A DNA stretch of 17,569 nucleotides from CAYLHF01 sp964383365. Its GTDB lineage: Bacteria > Bacteroidota > Rhodothermia > Rhodothermales > UBA10348. Below the pieces are notes generated by a model. It searched no databases, had not been told where the DNA came from, and saw nothing but the letters and a program-made list of their open reading frames with translations. The translations under genes and the position numbers were made by a program. The stretch lies in contig CAYLHF010000047.1 of assembly GCA_964383365.1 (NCBI GenBank), positions 1-17,569 of the forward strand. The letters run 5' to 3'. This document shows positions 1-7,693 of this stretch, in pieces (positions within the stretch are counted from its first letter, which is position 1; each line of letters begins with the position of its first letter).

Positions 1-9
1 CTGCCGCTT

Positions 10-1263
10 CTACAACAATGCCCCCAGCCGGGTGGTCAGCCTGTCCAGATCGGCCTGACTGTTGTAAATATGCGTCGAAAAGCGCAAGCCGTTGTAGTCC
101 GGTATTGGAATGACCTTCACGATTATCCCTTCGTGTTTCAGTGCTGTAGCGACCGTATTGTTTCTAGCGTTTTTGAGAGATACACTAACGATACCTGTCG
201 CCAGGTCATTCGACGCAGGCGTAATGATGCGTAGTCCTTTCAGACGGATCAATCGGTCGCGGAGCATCGTGTTGAGTTTCCGGCAGCGAGCCTCGATTTT
301 TTCTTTTCCGATCTGATTATGGAAGTCCATCGCGACACCATGTCCGAGAATCTGGGCAACGTTTCTTGTGCCTGACGAGGCCGTATAGGGTGCGTATCCA
401 TAAGAAAGGAAGGTGGGTCGAATCTGGTCCTGGATCTCTTTCCGGATGTAGAGCAGGCCGCTTCCTTTCGATGCCAGCATCCACTTATGGCTACTTGAGG
501 CGTAGGTGTCTACACCGAGCTTCTTGACATCGACGGACAACATACCCGGCGCCTGTGCGCCATCGGCGACCAGAAGAATGCCACGCGGACGCGTGATGGC
601 AGCGATTTCCGCGAGAGGCATCTGAAGCCCCGTGATGGTCGAGACGTGGCTGAAACTACACACCCTCGTCCGGTCCGTGATGTGATCGCGGACAAGAGAG
701 AGTATTTGATCCTTATCCAGCACGGGCACCGGCATCTTCATCTGGACGATTTTCACACCGCTGACTCTTTCTGCCTGCTCCCAGCCGACAAATCCGCCGT
801 GGTGCTCGTGATTTGTCATCAGGATTTCATCGCCCGGTTTGAGGTCGATCCCGTCGGCGACCATATTCATGCCTTCGGTTGTATTTCGGGTGAGAGCAAT
901 TTCGCCCTCGTCTGCGCCCAGAAATGTCTCTGCTTTTCGTTGGACGTCATCCATCCGGGCCCCGACCGGGCCGAATACATTTGCTGCGGGATTCCCCTCG
1001 ATCTCATACAATGCAGATGAAATCGCATCGAGGACGACCCGGGGTGTCGCTCCCAGCGTTCCACAATTCAGATGCGAAATGCCCGGATTGAACAGAAATT
1101 CCTCCCGGACACCTTTCCAGAAATCATCGTCAGGCAGTGTGACGGCTCTATCGCCGAACTCTCTCAGGCGCTCTGCGACCGACGATGTCAGTTTCACAGA
1201 GCCGGGAAGAACCAGGAAGGCCGGTAGCAAATTGGTGACAAAACGGCGTCGATTCATACCCAT
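10..1263 (-). CDS. Tat-exported PLP-dependent class V aminotransferase-fold protein (isopenicillin N epimerase/cysteine desulfurase-like)
   Basis: About 417 residues from the ATG at 1263 (second ATG at 1257; an upstream in-frame ATG at 1305 would place the signal sequence too far in). The N-terminus carries an RRRF twin-arginine motif followed by a hydrophobic stretch, so export by Tat to the periplasm is likely. The body has the fold-type I class V pattern: a substrate-loop region with HEHHGG, the PLP-binding aspartate in VADGAQAPG, and the Schiff-base lysine in SSSHKW (about K260). The closest family by motif is the CefD-like/cysteine desulfurase-like group; the reaction cannot be fixed from sequence. 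The gene is divergent from the HTCS gene, with about 200 bp between starts, so the two may share control. The stop (TAG) lies at 10-12, and no truncation is seen. Family assignment is firm, substrate unknown. Confidence 0.88.
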   Translation of the reverse strand: MGMNRRRFVTNLLPAFLVLPGSVKLTSSVAERLREFGDRAVTLPDDDFWKGVREEFLFNPGISHLNCGTLGATPRVVLDAISSALYEIEGNPAANVFGPVGARMDDVQRKAETFLGADEGEIALTRNTTEGMNMVADGIDLKPGDEILMTNHEHHGGFVGWEQAERVSGVKIVQMKMPVPVLDKDQILSLVRDHITDRTRVCSFSHVSTITGLQMPLAEIAAITRPRGILLVADGAQAPGMLSVDVKKLGVDTYASSSHKWMLASKGSGLLYIRKEIQDQIRPTFLSYGYAPYTASSGTRNVAQILGHGVAMDFHNQIGKEKIEARCRKLNTMLRDRLIRLKGLRIITPASNDLATGIVSVSLKNARNNTVATALKHEGIIVKVIPIPDYNGLRFSTHIYNSQADLDRLTTRLGALL

Positions 1264-1461
1264 GATGTTGTCAATCTCAGATGATGTTGAACAGAAAGTG
1301 AACATACGACGCCCGCGTCGTTCGATTGAAAATACCCGTAGCCATAGTTAAAGATCTGATATTACAGTATCATTATGTTCCTTTAATTTCCAGTTTCAAG
1401 TCCGGTGAGAAGCTCTCACTTTCTGGACGCAGCCCATGGAACCCGTTCCACGTCGGTCTGC

Positions 1462-4400
1462 ATGTTAGCCGATTCCAGGTGCGCCCGAGATATTTGCATC
1501 CGATTTGTTTGGTGCGCCGTCGTGATCATTCTGAGTTCGACGACAACCGCAGACGCGAGACAGGCGTCGAATGGCTACCGGTATCTCCAGGATATCTGGA
1601 CCACCAGGGACGGATTGCCGCAGAATTCTGTCAATGACATCGTACAGACCAACGACGGCTTCCTCTGGTTGGCTACGTATGACGGACTGGCCCGGTTTGA
1701 CGGCGAAGTTTTCGACGTCTTCAGAATGGCCAACACATCCGGATTCCCCAGCAATCGGGTCACTTCACTGCTGGAAACGAAAAATGGAGACCTGTGGATT
1801 GGTACAGAGAGTGGTCTGGTGCGATACAGACGTGGTCGGTTTCGAACTTACACGGAGTCAAATGGATTATCGTCCGACTACATCAATAGTGTTGTCGAGG
1901 ACGCCCTCGGACAGCTCTGGGTCTCGACCGGGAGTTCATCGTCGAACCTGTCCAGACTTGCGGATGGTCGGTTCGTAGCGGCGTTGCCACCCGGTACGAG
2001 GACACCGACAAGCAACTTCCTCTACGCAGATCGGGACGGTGCCGTATGGGCGGCGGAGCGGACCCGTGTCATTCGACTGCGAGGTGGCGTACAGACCGTT
2101 TTCGAATTACCCGGCTTGACATCGAGTGACATCGTGCGTCAGGTCAACGAAGATTCTAATGGCACGATCTGGATCGGTACCGGTCAGGGGAATGTGTATC
2201 GTCTTGAAGACGGTCGGATGAAGCTGCAAGTCCGTCTGGCACGACCGTCCGGGGATATCGAACGGTATATGTTTTCTGACGGGCTTCGGTCGATGTGGAC
2301 AGCAACTACCCAGGGGTCTCAATTATATATCGGGGGGAAACTGGTCACAGAAGTTCAGAGCACGGCCAAGGGCGCTCCAGGCATAGGGGCTATCGTCCAG
2401 GACAGTGAAGGTAATATCTGGATCGGGACCAACGGCAGTGGACTCGTCAGATTATCCAGGTCGATATTTCGGGTATATACTCGAGAGGAAGGGCTGACCA
2501 ACGAAATCGCGCTCTCGGTAACACAGACGTCTGATGGAACGGTATGGGCCGGAACCAACTGCGGTGGGCTCTACCGTATTCGGAAAGGACGAGCAGACAG
2601 GTTGGACGACCCGGGTGTTCCTGCAAATGCGTGCGTCTATTCCGTTCTGGGTGCCTCCGATGGATCACTCTGGGTTGGACATCGCGCCCTGGTTCACTAT
2701 AAGAAGGGGCGAAGAACGCGTTTTGCCCAGGCCCAGGGCCTGGCACAGAATCCGTCAAACCGGTCGGATTTTATCATCGCTCTGTATGAGGATCCGGATT
2801 CCCATAATATGCTCTGGGTGGGTACGCAGGATGGGTTGCATCGATTCGATGGCAAGACGTTCAGGAGATATGGGATCGAGGACGGATTGCCAGATATCAA
2901 TGTCAGGGGTCTCCTCAAGTCATCATCAGGTGCACTCTGGATTGCCACCCGCGGCGGACTGAGCCAATTCGATGGCGTACATTTTACCAATTACACGATC
3001 CAGGATGGGCTATCCTCTAATGATGTTCGGGCCTTACACATTGATGCTTCGGGTACACTCTGGATCGGGACGTACGGCGGCGGGCTGATGAGGTTCAAGG
3101 ACGGCGTGTTTTCCCATGTCGGGAAAGAGGATGGACTCTTCGATGATGTCGTGTCTTCTATTCTGGAGGCAGACGGTCGATTTTGGATGTCAGGAAATAA
3201 GGGTATCCACACGGCTGTTCTCAAAGATCTGACTGATTTTGTCGACGGAAAGAGAGATGATATTCAGTCCGTCGGATACCAGCAGGCGGCCGGGTTGCCG
3301 AATCCGGAGACCAACGGAGGGTTTCAGCCGGCCGCCTGGAAAGGAACTGATGGCACTTTGTGGTTTCCTACGCTGGGCGGAGTTGCCTCCGTGGACTATC
3401 GTGATGTGGTCCGGGACACCCATGCGCCGATCGTTCATATTCAGGGAGTCCGCCAGCTGGGAAAACTAGTTGATTTCAGCAACGGCATTTCCTTCGCGGC
3501 CAACAGCCGGAGTTTCGAAATCTCTTACACGGGTATCAATTTCACGGCTCCAGGTCGCCTGAGATTCGAGTACAAACTCGATGGTTTCGATCCTGACTGG
3601 CAGGACGTGGGCACACGTCGTGTTGCGGTATACACCAACGTTAGCCCGGGTTCATTCATCTTCAGGGTGCGCGCCGTCAACCGGGACGGAATATGGAGTA
3701 CGAACTCGGCCACCCTGGCCGTATCTGTCGCTCCCTATTTCTATGAGCGAACAGCGTTTTCCGTATTCGTCATCCTGCTTCTGATCGGGCTCGCCCTCGC
3801 AACATTGGTGTGGCGAAAGCACGAGATCCGTGTTCGGGAGGAAAAACTGAACAGACTGATCAATGAGCGCACAGACGAATTACAACACGCGCTCTCTACC
3901 GTCGAGATTCAGGCTGAGCAGCTTCAAGATCTGGATCGGGTTAAGACGCGCTTTTTTGCCAATACCAGTCACGAATTCAGGACTCCACTTACCCTTATTC
4001 TGGGGCCTCTGAAACAGATTCTCGTAGGAGATCATGGAGACGTATCCGATGACCTTCGTGAACAACTGACACTGATTCAAAGGAATGGAAACCGTCTCCT
4101 GAATCTTATCAATCAACTCTTGGAACTGGGAAAAATCGATGCCGGCGGGGTGAAGATACATACCGTTTCCACGGACATCATCCCGTTTACCAGAGAACAC
4201 GTAGCCCTCTTCGAATCCATCGCGAAGCTTCGTGACCTGGACCTTCAATTCCACTCTCGCTTCGAAGAGCTGCGGTTCGTCTTCGATCCCGATATGCTTG
4301 ACAAGGTGATCGTGAACCTGGTTGCCAATGCCATCAAGTTCACTCCGCCGGGAGGGCATATCACCGTTACTGTAGACCAATCGGACGACGCTTCGATTCA

Positions 4401-5511
4401 TATCGATGTGGCAGATTCCGGCGGTGGTATCGATAGCGAAGATCTGGACCGTCTCTTTGACCGATTCTATCAGTCCGGTTCCAACGATGAGCGAACCGGT
4501 GTCGGTTCCGGTATCGGCCTCGCACTTTCCCGGGAGTTGGTCCTACTCCACGGCGGCGAACTAACCGTACGTAACAATACGGAAGGCGGTGCCATTTTTA
4601 CGATACTTCTCCCACCGCTTCTCTCAGACACATCTGTAGCGGCCGACGTAGACCGCGAATGGAACCTCGCCCCCGGTCTTATCTCCGAAAGTGCAGAGGT
4701 TGAAACCGAAGATGCCCGGAATGAACTGGATCTCATTCTCATTGTCGAGGATAATGCGGATCTCCGGGCTCATCTGAGGACGACCCTCCGGGAGTATCGC
4801 ACACTGGAGGCGGACAATGGAGTGCAGGGATACGGGGCTGCGTTGGAGCATATTCCCGATCTCATCATCAGTGACGTAATGATGCCCGAAAAAGACGGGT
4901 TTGAACTGTGTAATGACCTTAAGAACGATCAACGAACGAGCCATATTCCTGTCATTCTTTTGACCGCGAAAGCGGATCGGGAGAGCAAGATTGAGGGACT
5001 TGAGACCGGTGCAGATGACTATCTGTCGAAACCCTTTGAAGGGGACGAGCTCATTGCCCGAGTCCATAACCTCATCGAGCAGCGGAGACTGCTTCGCGAA
5101 CGATTCGGAGGCCTGCTATCTCCAGCTGAGAGACACACGAGTACCGATCTTCCGGAAAACGAACAGAAATTCCTTCACCAGATAATAGAGAGCGTGAAGG
5201 GACATATGGATGATCAGGGTTTTGGAGTAGACGACCTGGCTGAAGGGATCCACATGTCGCGGCGTCAGCTTAGCCGCAAACTGAGGGCCCTTGTCGATGA
5301 ATCCCCGGGAGAGATCATTCGTCGGCTACGGCTTGAAGAGGCGGCCAGACTGCTGAAGGCAGGAGATCTTTCCATCCAGCAAATCGCTTCGTGCGTCGGC
5401 TACCGAAGTGCGTCGTATTTCACACGGGCATTTTCGGATCAATTTGGTGTTACCCCACGCCATTTTGGAAAGGAATCATCACCTGCAACCGGAACCGAGC
5501 ACATGGTCTGA
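1462..5511 (+). CDS. Hybrid two-component system sensor kinase/response regulator (HTCS) with AraC output domain
   Basis: About 1349 residues from ATG 1462. A GTG at 1405 adds 19 residues ahead of the signal sequence; I prefer 1462 because positive residues then directly precede the hydrophobic segment ending in ADA. Neither start has a clear ribosome site. Order: signal peptide; about 14 propeller-blade motifs of the form G-x-L/I-W-I/V-G-T (two seven-bladed Reg_prop propellers, periplasmic); Y_Y_Y domain (about 670-760); one membrane helix (about 766-784); HisKA with phospho-acceptor His837 in SHEFRTPL; HATPase with N-box (N956), DSGGG and GSGIGL boxes; receiver domain with E1097/D1098, phospho-Asp1138 and Lys1190; C-terminal AraC-type HTH (about 1250-1340). 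All catalytic residues are present, so the protein should be functional. Known HTCS proteins bind a periplasmic ligand, often a glycan breakdown product, and activate target operons. No SusC/SusD or glycoside hydrolase genes lie in the window, so ligand and regulon are unknown. Confidence 0.96.
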   Translation: MLADSRCARDICIRFVWCAVVIILSSTTTADARQASNGYRYLQDIWTTRDGLPQNSVNDIVQTNDGFLWLATYDGLARFDGEVFDVFRMANTSGFPSNRVTSLLETKNGDLWIGTESGLVRYRRGRFRTYTESNGLSSDYINSVVEDALGQLWVSTGSSSSNLSRLADGRFVAALPPGTRTPTSNFLYADRDGAVWAAERTRVIRLRGGVQTVFELPGLTSSDIVRQVNEDSNGTIWIGTGQGNVYRLEDGRMKLQVRLARPSGDIERYMFSDGLRSMWTATTQGSQLYIGGKLVTEVQSTAKGAPGIGAIVQDSEGNIWIGTNGSGLVRLSRSIFRVYTREEGLTNEIALSVTQTSDGTVWAGTNCGGLYRIRKGRADRLDDPGVPANACVYSVLGASDGSLWVGHRALVHYKKGRRTRFAQAQGLAQNPSNRSDFIIALYEDPDSHNMLWVGTQDGLHRFDGKTFRRYGIEDGLPDINVRGLLKSSSGALWIATRGGLSQFDGVHFTNYTIQDGLSSNDVRALHIDASGTLWIGTYGGGLMRFKDGVFSHVGKEDGLFDDVVSSILEADGRFWMSGNKGIHTAVLKDLTDFVDGKRDDIQSVGYQQAAGLPNPETNGGFQPAAWKGTDGTLWFPTLGGVASVDYRDVVRDTHAPIVHIQGVRQLGKLVDFSNGISFAANSRSFEISYTGINFTAPGRLRFEYKLDGFDPDWQDVGTRRVAVYTNVSPGSFIFRVRAVNRDGIWSTNSATLAVSVAPYFYERTAFSVFVILLLIGLALATLVWRKHEIRVREEKLNRLINERTDELQHALSTVEIQAEQLQDLDRVKTRFFANTSHEFRTPLTLILGPLKQILVGDHGDVSDDLREQLTLIQRNGNRLLNLINQLLELGKIDAGGVKIHTVSTDIIPFTREHVALFESIAKLRDLDLQFHSRFEELRFVFDPDMLDKVIVNLVANAIKFTPPGGHITVTVDQSDDASIHIDVADSGGGIDSEDLDRLFDRFYQSGSNDERTGVGSGIGLALSRELVLLHGGELTVRNNTEGGAIFTILLPPLLSDTSVAADVDREWNLAPGLISESAEVETEDARNELDLILIVEDNADLRAHLRTTLREYRTLEADNGVQGYGAALEHIPDLIISDVMMPEKDGFELCNDLKNDQRTSHIPVILLTAKADRESKIEGLETGADDYLSKPFEGDELIARVHNLIEQRRLLRERFGGLLSPAERHTSTDLPENEQKFLHQIIESVKGHMDDQGFGVDDLAEGIHMSRRQLSRKLRALVDESPGEIIRRLRLEEAARLLKAGDLSIQQIASCVGYRSASYFTRAFSDQFGVTPRHFGKESSPATGTEHMV

Positions 5512-5562
5512 GAGTCCGGTTAGATACTCAGAACGTCTCGGATTTGCCCTTCTGAAGGTCCG

Positions 5563-5590
5563 GATGTCCCAAAAAGGACACAAGATGTCC
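5563..5590. repeat. Direct repeat GATGTCC x2, 21 bp apart, with an inverted half-site between
   Basis: GATGTCC occurs at 5563-5569 and 5584-5590, exactly 21 bp apart. GGACA at 5576-5580 is complementary to both TGTCC cores, so either of two 5-bp hairpins could form. No T-tract follows, so a terminator is not supported. Direct repeats with a 21-bp period are typical of AraC-family binding sites, and the gene just upstream ends in an AraC domain; that link is inference. The repeats are short and could be chance. Confidence 0.3.
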
Positions 5591-5627
5591 TGATTATTAC
5601 AGAAGATTGCTCCTATTCTTCGTTGTT

Positions 5628-5648
5628 GCCACAGAATAATCCTGTGGC
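5628..5648. other. 7-bp perfect stem-loop in the leader of the small 5675 ORF
   Basis: GCCACAG at 5628-5634 and CTGTGGC at 5642-5648 form a perfect 7-bp stem with a 7-nt loop (aataatc). It lies 26 nt before the ATG at 5675. There is no T-run on either side in either direction, so it is not an ordinary intrinsic terminator. It may be a leader structure or an RNA-end-stabilising hairpin; function unknown. Confidence 0.35.
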
Positions 5649-5674
5649 CCGCCCCTCTCACCCGGATTCGATTC

Positions 5675-5869
5675 ATGACGGAGCAGAAGAAAAAAAGAGC
5701 TAAAGCGGAAAAGAAAACCCCGCACAAATCGGCCAGGCGTAAAACCCGGTCCGATCGTCTGGAAATCGAAGCGCTTCGCGCCGAACTCGATCTGCCGCTC
5801 GAGGGAAGCAGAAAATCAGACGACTCTCCTGATAGTGCGAGTGCGTCTTCCGGCAATGACGACATTTGA
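5675..5869 (+). CDS. Small charged hypothetical protein (64 aa)
   Basis: A 64-residue reading frame of unrecognised family. The N-terminal half is very rich in Lys/Arg (a run of lysines after the start, then KKTP, RRK, RSDR). A short amphipathic helix-like section follows (LEIEALRAELDL), and the C-terminal tail is rich in Ser and Asp. No membrane segment, signal peptide or cysteine is present. It stands alone between the HTCS gene and the AT-rich region before the ArsR gene, on the same strand as both. The strong charge pattern with a short helix and acidic tail resembles small disordered nucleic-acid- or protein-binding proteins, but no function can be assigned. A longer antisense frame (5479-5865) reads as low-quality composition and was not preferred. 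No convincing Shine-Dalgarno sequence precedes the ATG. Confidence 0.45.
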   Translation: MTEQKKKRAKAEKKTPHKSARRKTRSDRLEIEALRAELDLPLEGSRKSDDSPDSASASSGNDDI

Positions 5870-6194
5870 ATGAATGTCGGCGACAGGGATTTCGGCCCCA
5901 GTCCAATACTTGATTTCAGTGGCTCCTTATAGCCGATAAGCTGTTCATCAGATCGACAGCCGCGGCCGACGTATCAGTCGCGACAGGCGAAACCATCTTC
6001 GTGCGAGACCAAACTTCTTTTCACGACGATCCGGTTGCGAGTCCTCCCTGTTTAACGAGACGTAAAACACATGATCGGGTAAGTAATGTATATAACAAAA
6101 GAAGAATACAAAAAGACCATATGTATATAAGGTATCGTATAATCAATATAACTATATTCCTATATGAAGATATAAATACGACTGTATCGTGCTT
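5870..6194. promoter_or_regulatory. Gene-free interval with AT-rich control region upstream of the arsR-RND operon
   Basis: No credible gene is seen here. The first half (5870-6060) has ordinary composition with small self-complementary patches only (for example CTTAT/ATAAG at 5926-5940). From 6061 to 6180 composition shifts abruptly to about 74% A+T by hand count. Within it, a 10-base direct repeat (ATGTATATAA) occurs at 6086-6095 and 6121-6130, 35 bp apart, and a perfect 6-2-6 inverted repeat lies at 6145-6158. This is the only sizeable upstream region of the efflux operon, so it should hold its promoter and the ArsR operator. No clear -35/-10 pair or Bacteroidota-type TAnnTTTG element could be assigned. 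Confidence 0.5.
6145..6158. promoter_or_regulatory. Candidate ArsR operator (inverted repeat AATATA-AC-TATATT)
   Basis: A perfect 6-bp inverted repeat with a 2-bp spacer, 36 bp before the ATG at 6195. ArsR/SmtB dimers typically bind AT-rich imperfect 12-2-12 palindromes near the start of their own operon; extending this site to 12-bp arms gives about 7 of 12 matching positions. In a 74% A+T stretch such a repeat can also arise by chance. Confidence 0.35.
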
Positions 6195-6506
6195 ATGACC
6201 AGGCATCTTATGCCCGTAGAACTTCTGCAGAAAGTCGCCCGGCGGTTCAAGATTCTCAGTGAACCGGCCCGGTTGATGCTGCTCGATCAATTGCATGTTC
6301 GAGGCGAGTTATCCGTTCAATATCTCGTGGAGGCGACCGGTCTAAGTCAGCCCAATGTGAGCAAACATCTACTGCTAATGGCGCGAGAGGGTATCCTCGA
6401 GCGCCGACAGGAGGGGCTTCAGGTGTATTACGCGATTTCGGATCCGAGCCTGTCCGGTCTTTGTCTCCTTGTCTGCGGGCAACTTCGAGAAGAATCGCCA
6501 ACCTAG
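6195..6506 (+). CDS. ArsR/SmtB-family winged-helix repressor of the downstream RND efflux operon
   Basis: 103 residues from ATG 6195. A GTG at 6189 and an ATG at 6210 are alternatives; 6210 has a weak AGG upstream, and no start has a strong ribosome site. The family signature is clear: SEPARLMLLDQL at the N-terminus, then the recognition helix in LSQPNVSKHLLLM and the wing in ILERRQEGLQVYY. The classical alpha-3 metal motif ELCVC is absent; the matching place reads GELSVQYL. The only cysteines are C90 and C94 (CLLVC) near the C-terminus, so the inducer may be sensed by a C-terminal site, by thiol chemistry, or not through cysteines at all. It is the first gene of an efflux operon, 83 bp ahead of the TolC-like gene, and is most likely an autorepressor released by the exported compound or a related stress. 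Confidence 0.9.
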   Translation: MTRHLMPVELLQKVARRFKILSEPARLMLLDQLHVRGELSVQYLVEATGLSQPNVSKHLLLMAREGILERRQEGLQVYYAISDPSLSGLCLLVCGQLREESPT

Positions 6507-6589
6507 GAAGTTCTTTCTCATGAACGGGCCGGAATGGTTTTTCTCAGGGACCCGGTGTGGGTCAGCTCAACAATCAATCTGATAGAGTC

Positions 6590-7660
6590 ATGATTTTTTT
6601 TCACCGAAACGTAGTATTGGCGAGCGTACTCTTGTTCCTCGTTCCTGCTGTGCACGCACAGAAGACNNNNNNNNNNNNNNNNNNNNNNNNNNNNNNNNNN
6701 NNNNNNNNNNNNNNNNNNNNNNNNNNNNNNNNNNNNNNNNNNNNNNNNNNNNNNNNNNNNNNNNNNGCCCGGTTTACGGTGTCGCTTATGGTTCGGGAGG
6801 CCTATTTCGCTCTTGTGGTGGCACGCCGCCGCGTCGAGGTGCTCGATTCTGCGCTTGTCATCGCCCGGAAGAATCAGGAGGAGGTCGAGCACCAGTTCCG
6901 GGAAGGCCTCGTAAACCGAGCCGATCTACTGGAGGTTCGGGTCCACGTCCTGGATGTGGAAACGGCGCAAGCCGGGGCGCGGGACGAAGTCAAGAGTGCG
7001 TCAGACCGGCTTCGCTATCAACTTGGAATGGATGCTCCGGTAGAACTCATCCCGACGGACGGTCTGACGTCGGGAGCATCGTGGGTCACTTCCGTTGATA
7101 TCGATCTCATTAACAGCGACCGTTCGGATATGCAGGCGCTTGCCTTGCAGAGAGATGCTGCGCGAAAGATATTGAAAGCCAGCCAGTCGAGTCTGTTACC
7201 CAGTCTATCGGTATTCGGAAGCTACGAGTGGAACGACGACCGTCTACTCGGCTCTCAGGGTACGAACTGGGGTCTGGGTGCGGTCTTGAAATGGAATCTA
7301 TTCTCGGGTTTCCAGAGAAAGGGAGGAATCGAGCGAGCACGCGCTCAGGTAGCCGCATCCGAACTCTCACTCAGCGATACGGCACACAAAAATCAAATCG
7401 AGGTCGAGAAGACGCTGCGCTCGATCAAGACCACGCAGGAAAGGATAGAACTCGCAAAGGCGTCCGTGGCGCATGCTGTCGAAAACCTCAGGATCCGGAC
7501 CGACCGGTATGAGGAAGGACTGGAAAAGACGACAGATGTACTGAACGCAGAAGTTCTCTTATCCACCAAGCGCCTGGCCTTACTCGATGCCCGGTATCGT
7601 CATGAGATGATGCGCTACCGACTCGAATTCCTGACAGAAAACATGTTCAACACCCACTGA
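6590..7660 (+). CDS. TolC-family outer membrane efflux channel, interrupted by an assembly gap
   Basis: Start chosen at ATG 6590, which gives a clean signal peptide (hydrophobic core, cleavage after VHAQ); the frame is open further up to GTG 6557, which would bury the signal. Positions 6667-6766 are N, so the region just after the signal peptide is missing. The remainder shows the long amphipathic coiled-coil helices of the OEP family (VREAYFALVVARRRVEVL, FREGLVNRADLLE) and the second structural repeat (LLPSLSVFGSYEW, WNLFSGF, RYEEGLEKTTDVLNAE). The visible length of 356 residues, counting 33 gap codons, is short for a family usually above 400, and by domain alignment roughly 110 residues rather than 33 should precede the first helix seen. 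The open frame across the gap is therefore partly coincidental. It forms the outer channel with the next two gene products. Confidence 0.88.
   Translation: MIFFHRNVVLASVLLFLVPAVHAQKXXXXXXXXXXXXXXXXXXXXXXXXXXXXXXXXXXARFTVSLMVREAYFALVVARRRVEVLDSALVIARKNQEEVEHQFREGLVNRADLLEVRVHVLDVETAQAGARDEVKSASDRLRYQLGMDAPVELIPTDGLTSGASWVTSVDIDLINSDRSDMQALALQRDAARKILKASQSSLLPSLSVFGSYEWNDDRLLGSQGTNWGLGAVLKWNLFSGFQRKGGIERARAQVAASELSLSDTAHKNQIEVEKTLRSIKTTQERIELAKASVAHAVENLRIRTDRYEEGLEKTTDVLNAEVLLSTKRLALLDARYRHEMMRYRLEFLTENMFNTH
6667..6766. other. Assembly gap (100 N) inside the TolC-like gene
   Basis: Exactly 100 N, the conventional length for a scaffold gap of unknown size. Comparison with the usual TolC-family layout suggests the true missing segment is a few hundred bases longer than shown. 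Confidence 0.95.
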
Positions 7661-7693
7661 TCTCCCGCGAGGAGTCATTTCAGTATCGAAATC

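Noticed and set aside
839..1351. Plus-strand frame of 170 residues antisense to the PLP enzyme
   Set aside because: Low-complexity Ser/Arg/Pro content typical of a shadow frame; the minus-strand enzyme explains the region.
5479..5865. A 128-residue minus-strand frame antisense to the 64-residue gene
   Set aside because: Its composition is a mirror of the lysine-rich and serine-rich plus frame, it overlaps the HTCS 3' end, and no domain or signal could be recognised.
6001..6198. A 65-residue plus-strand frame across the AT-rich region
   Set aside because: Composition follows the AT-rich DNA (Ile, Tyr, Asn); it overlaps the repressor start and the probable operator, and has no recognisable feature.
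6667..6766. Claiming a truncated or unusually short TolC protein as a biological feature
   Set aside because: The shortness is fully explained by an assembly gap of unknown length.
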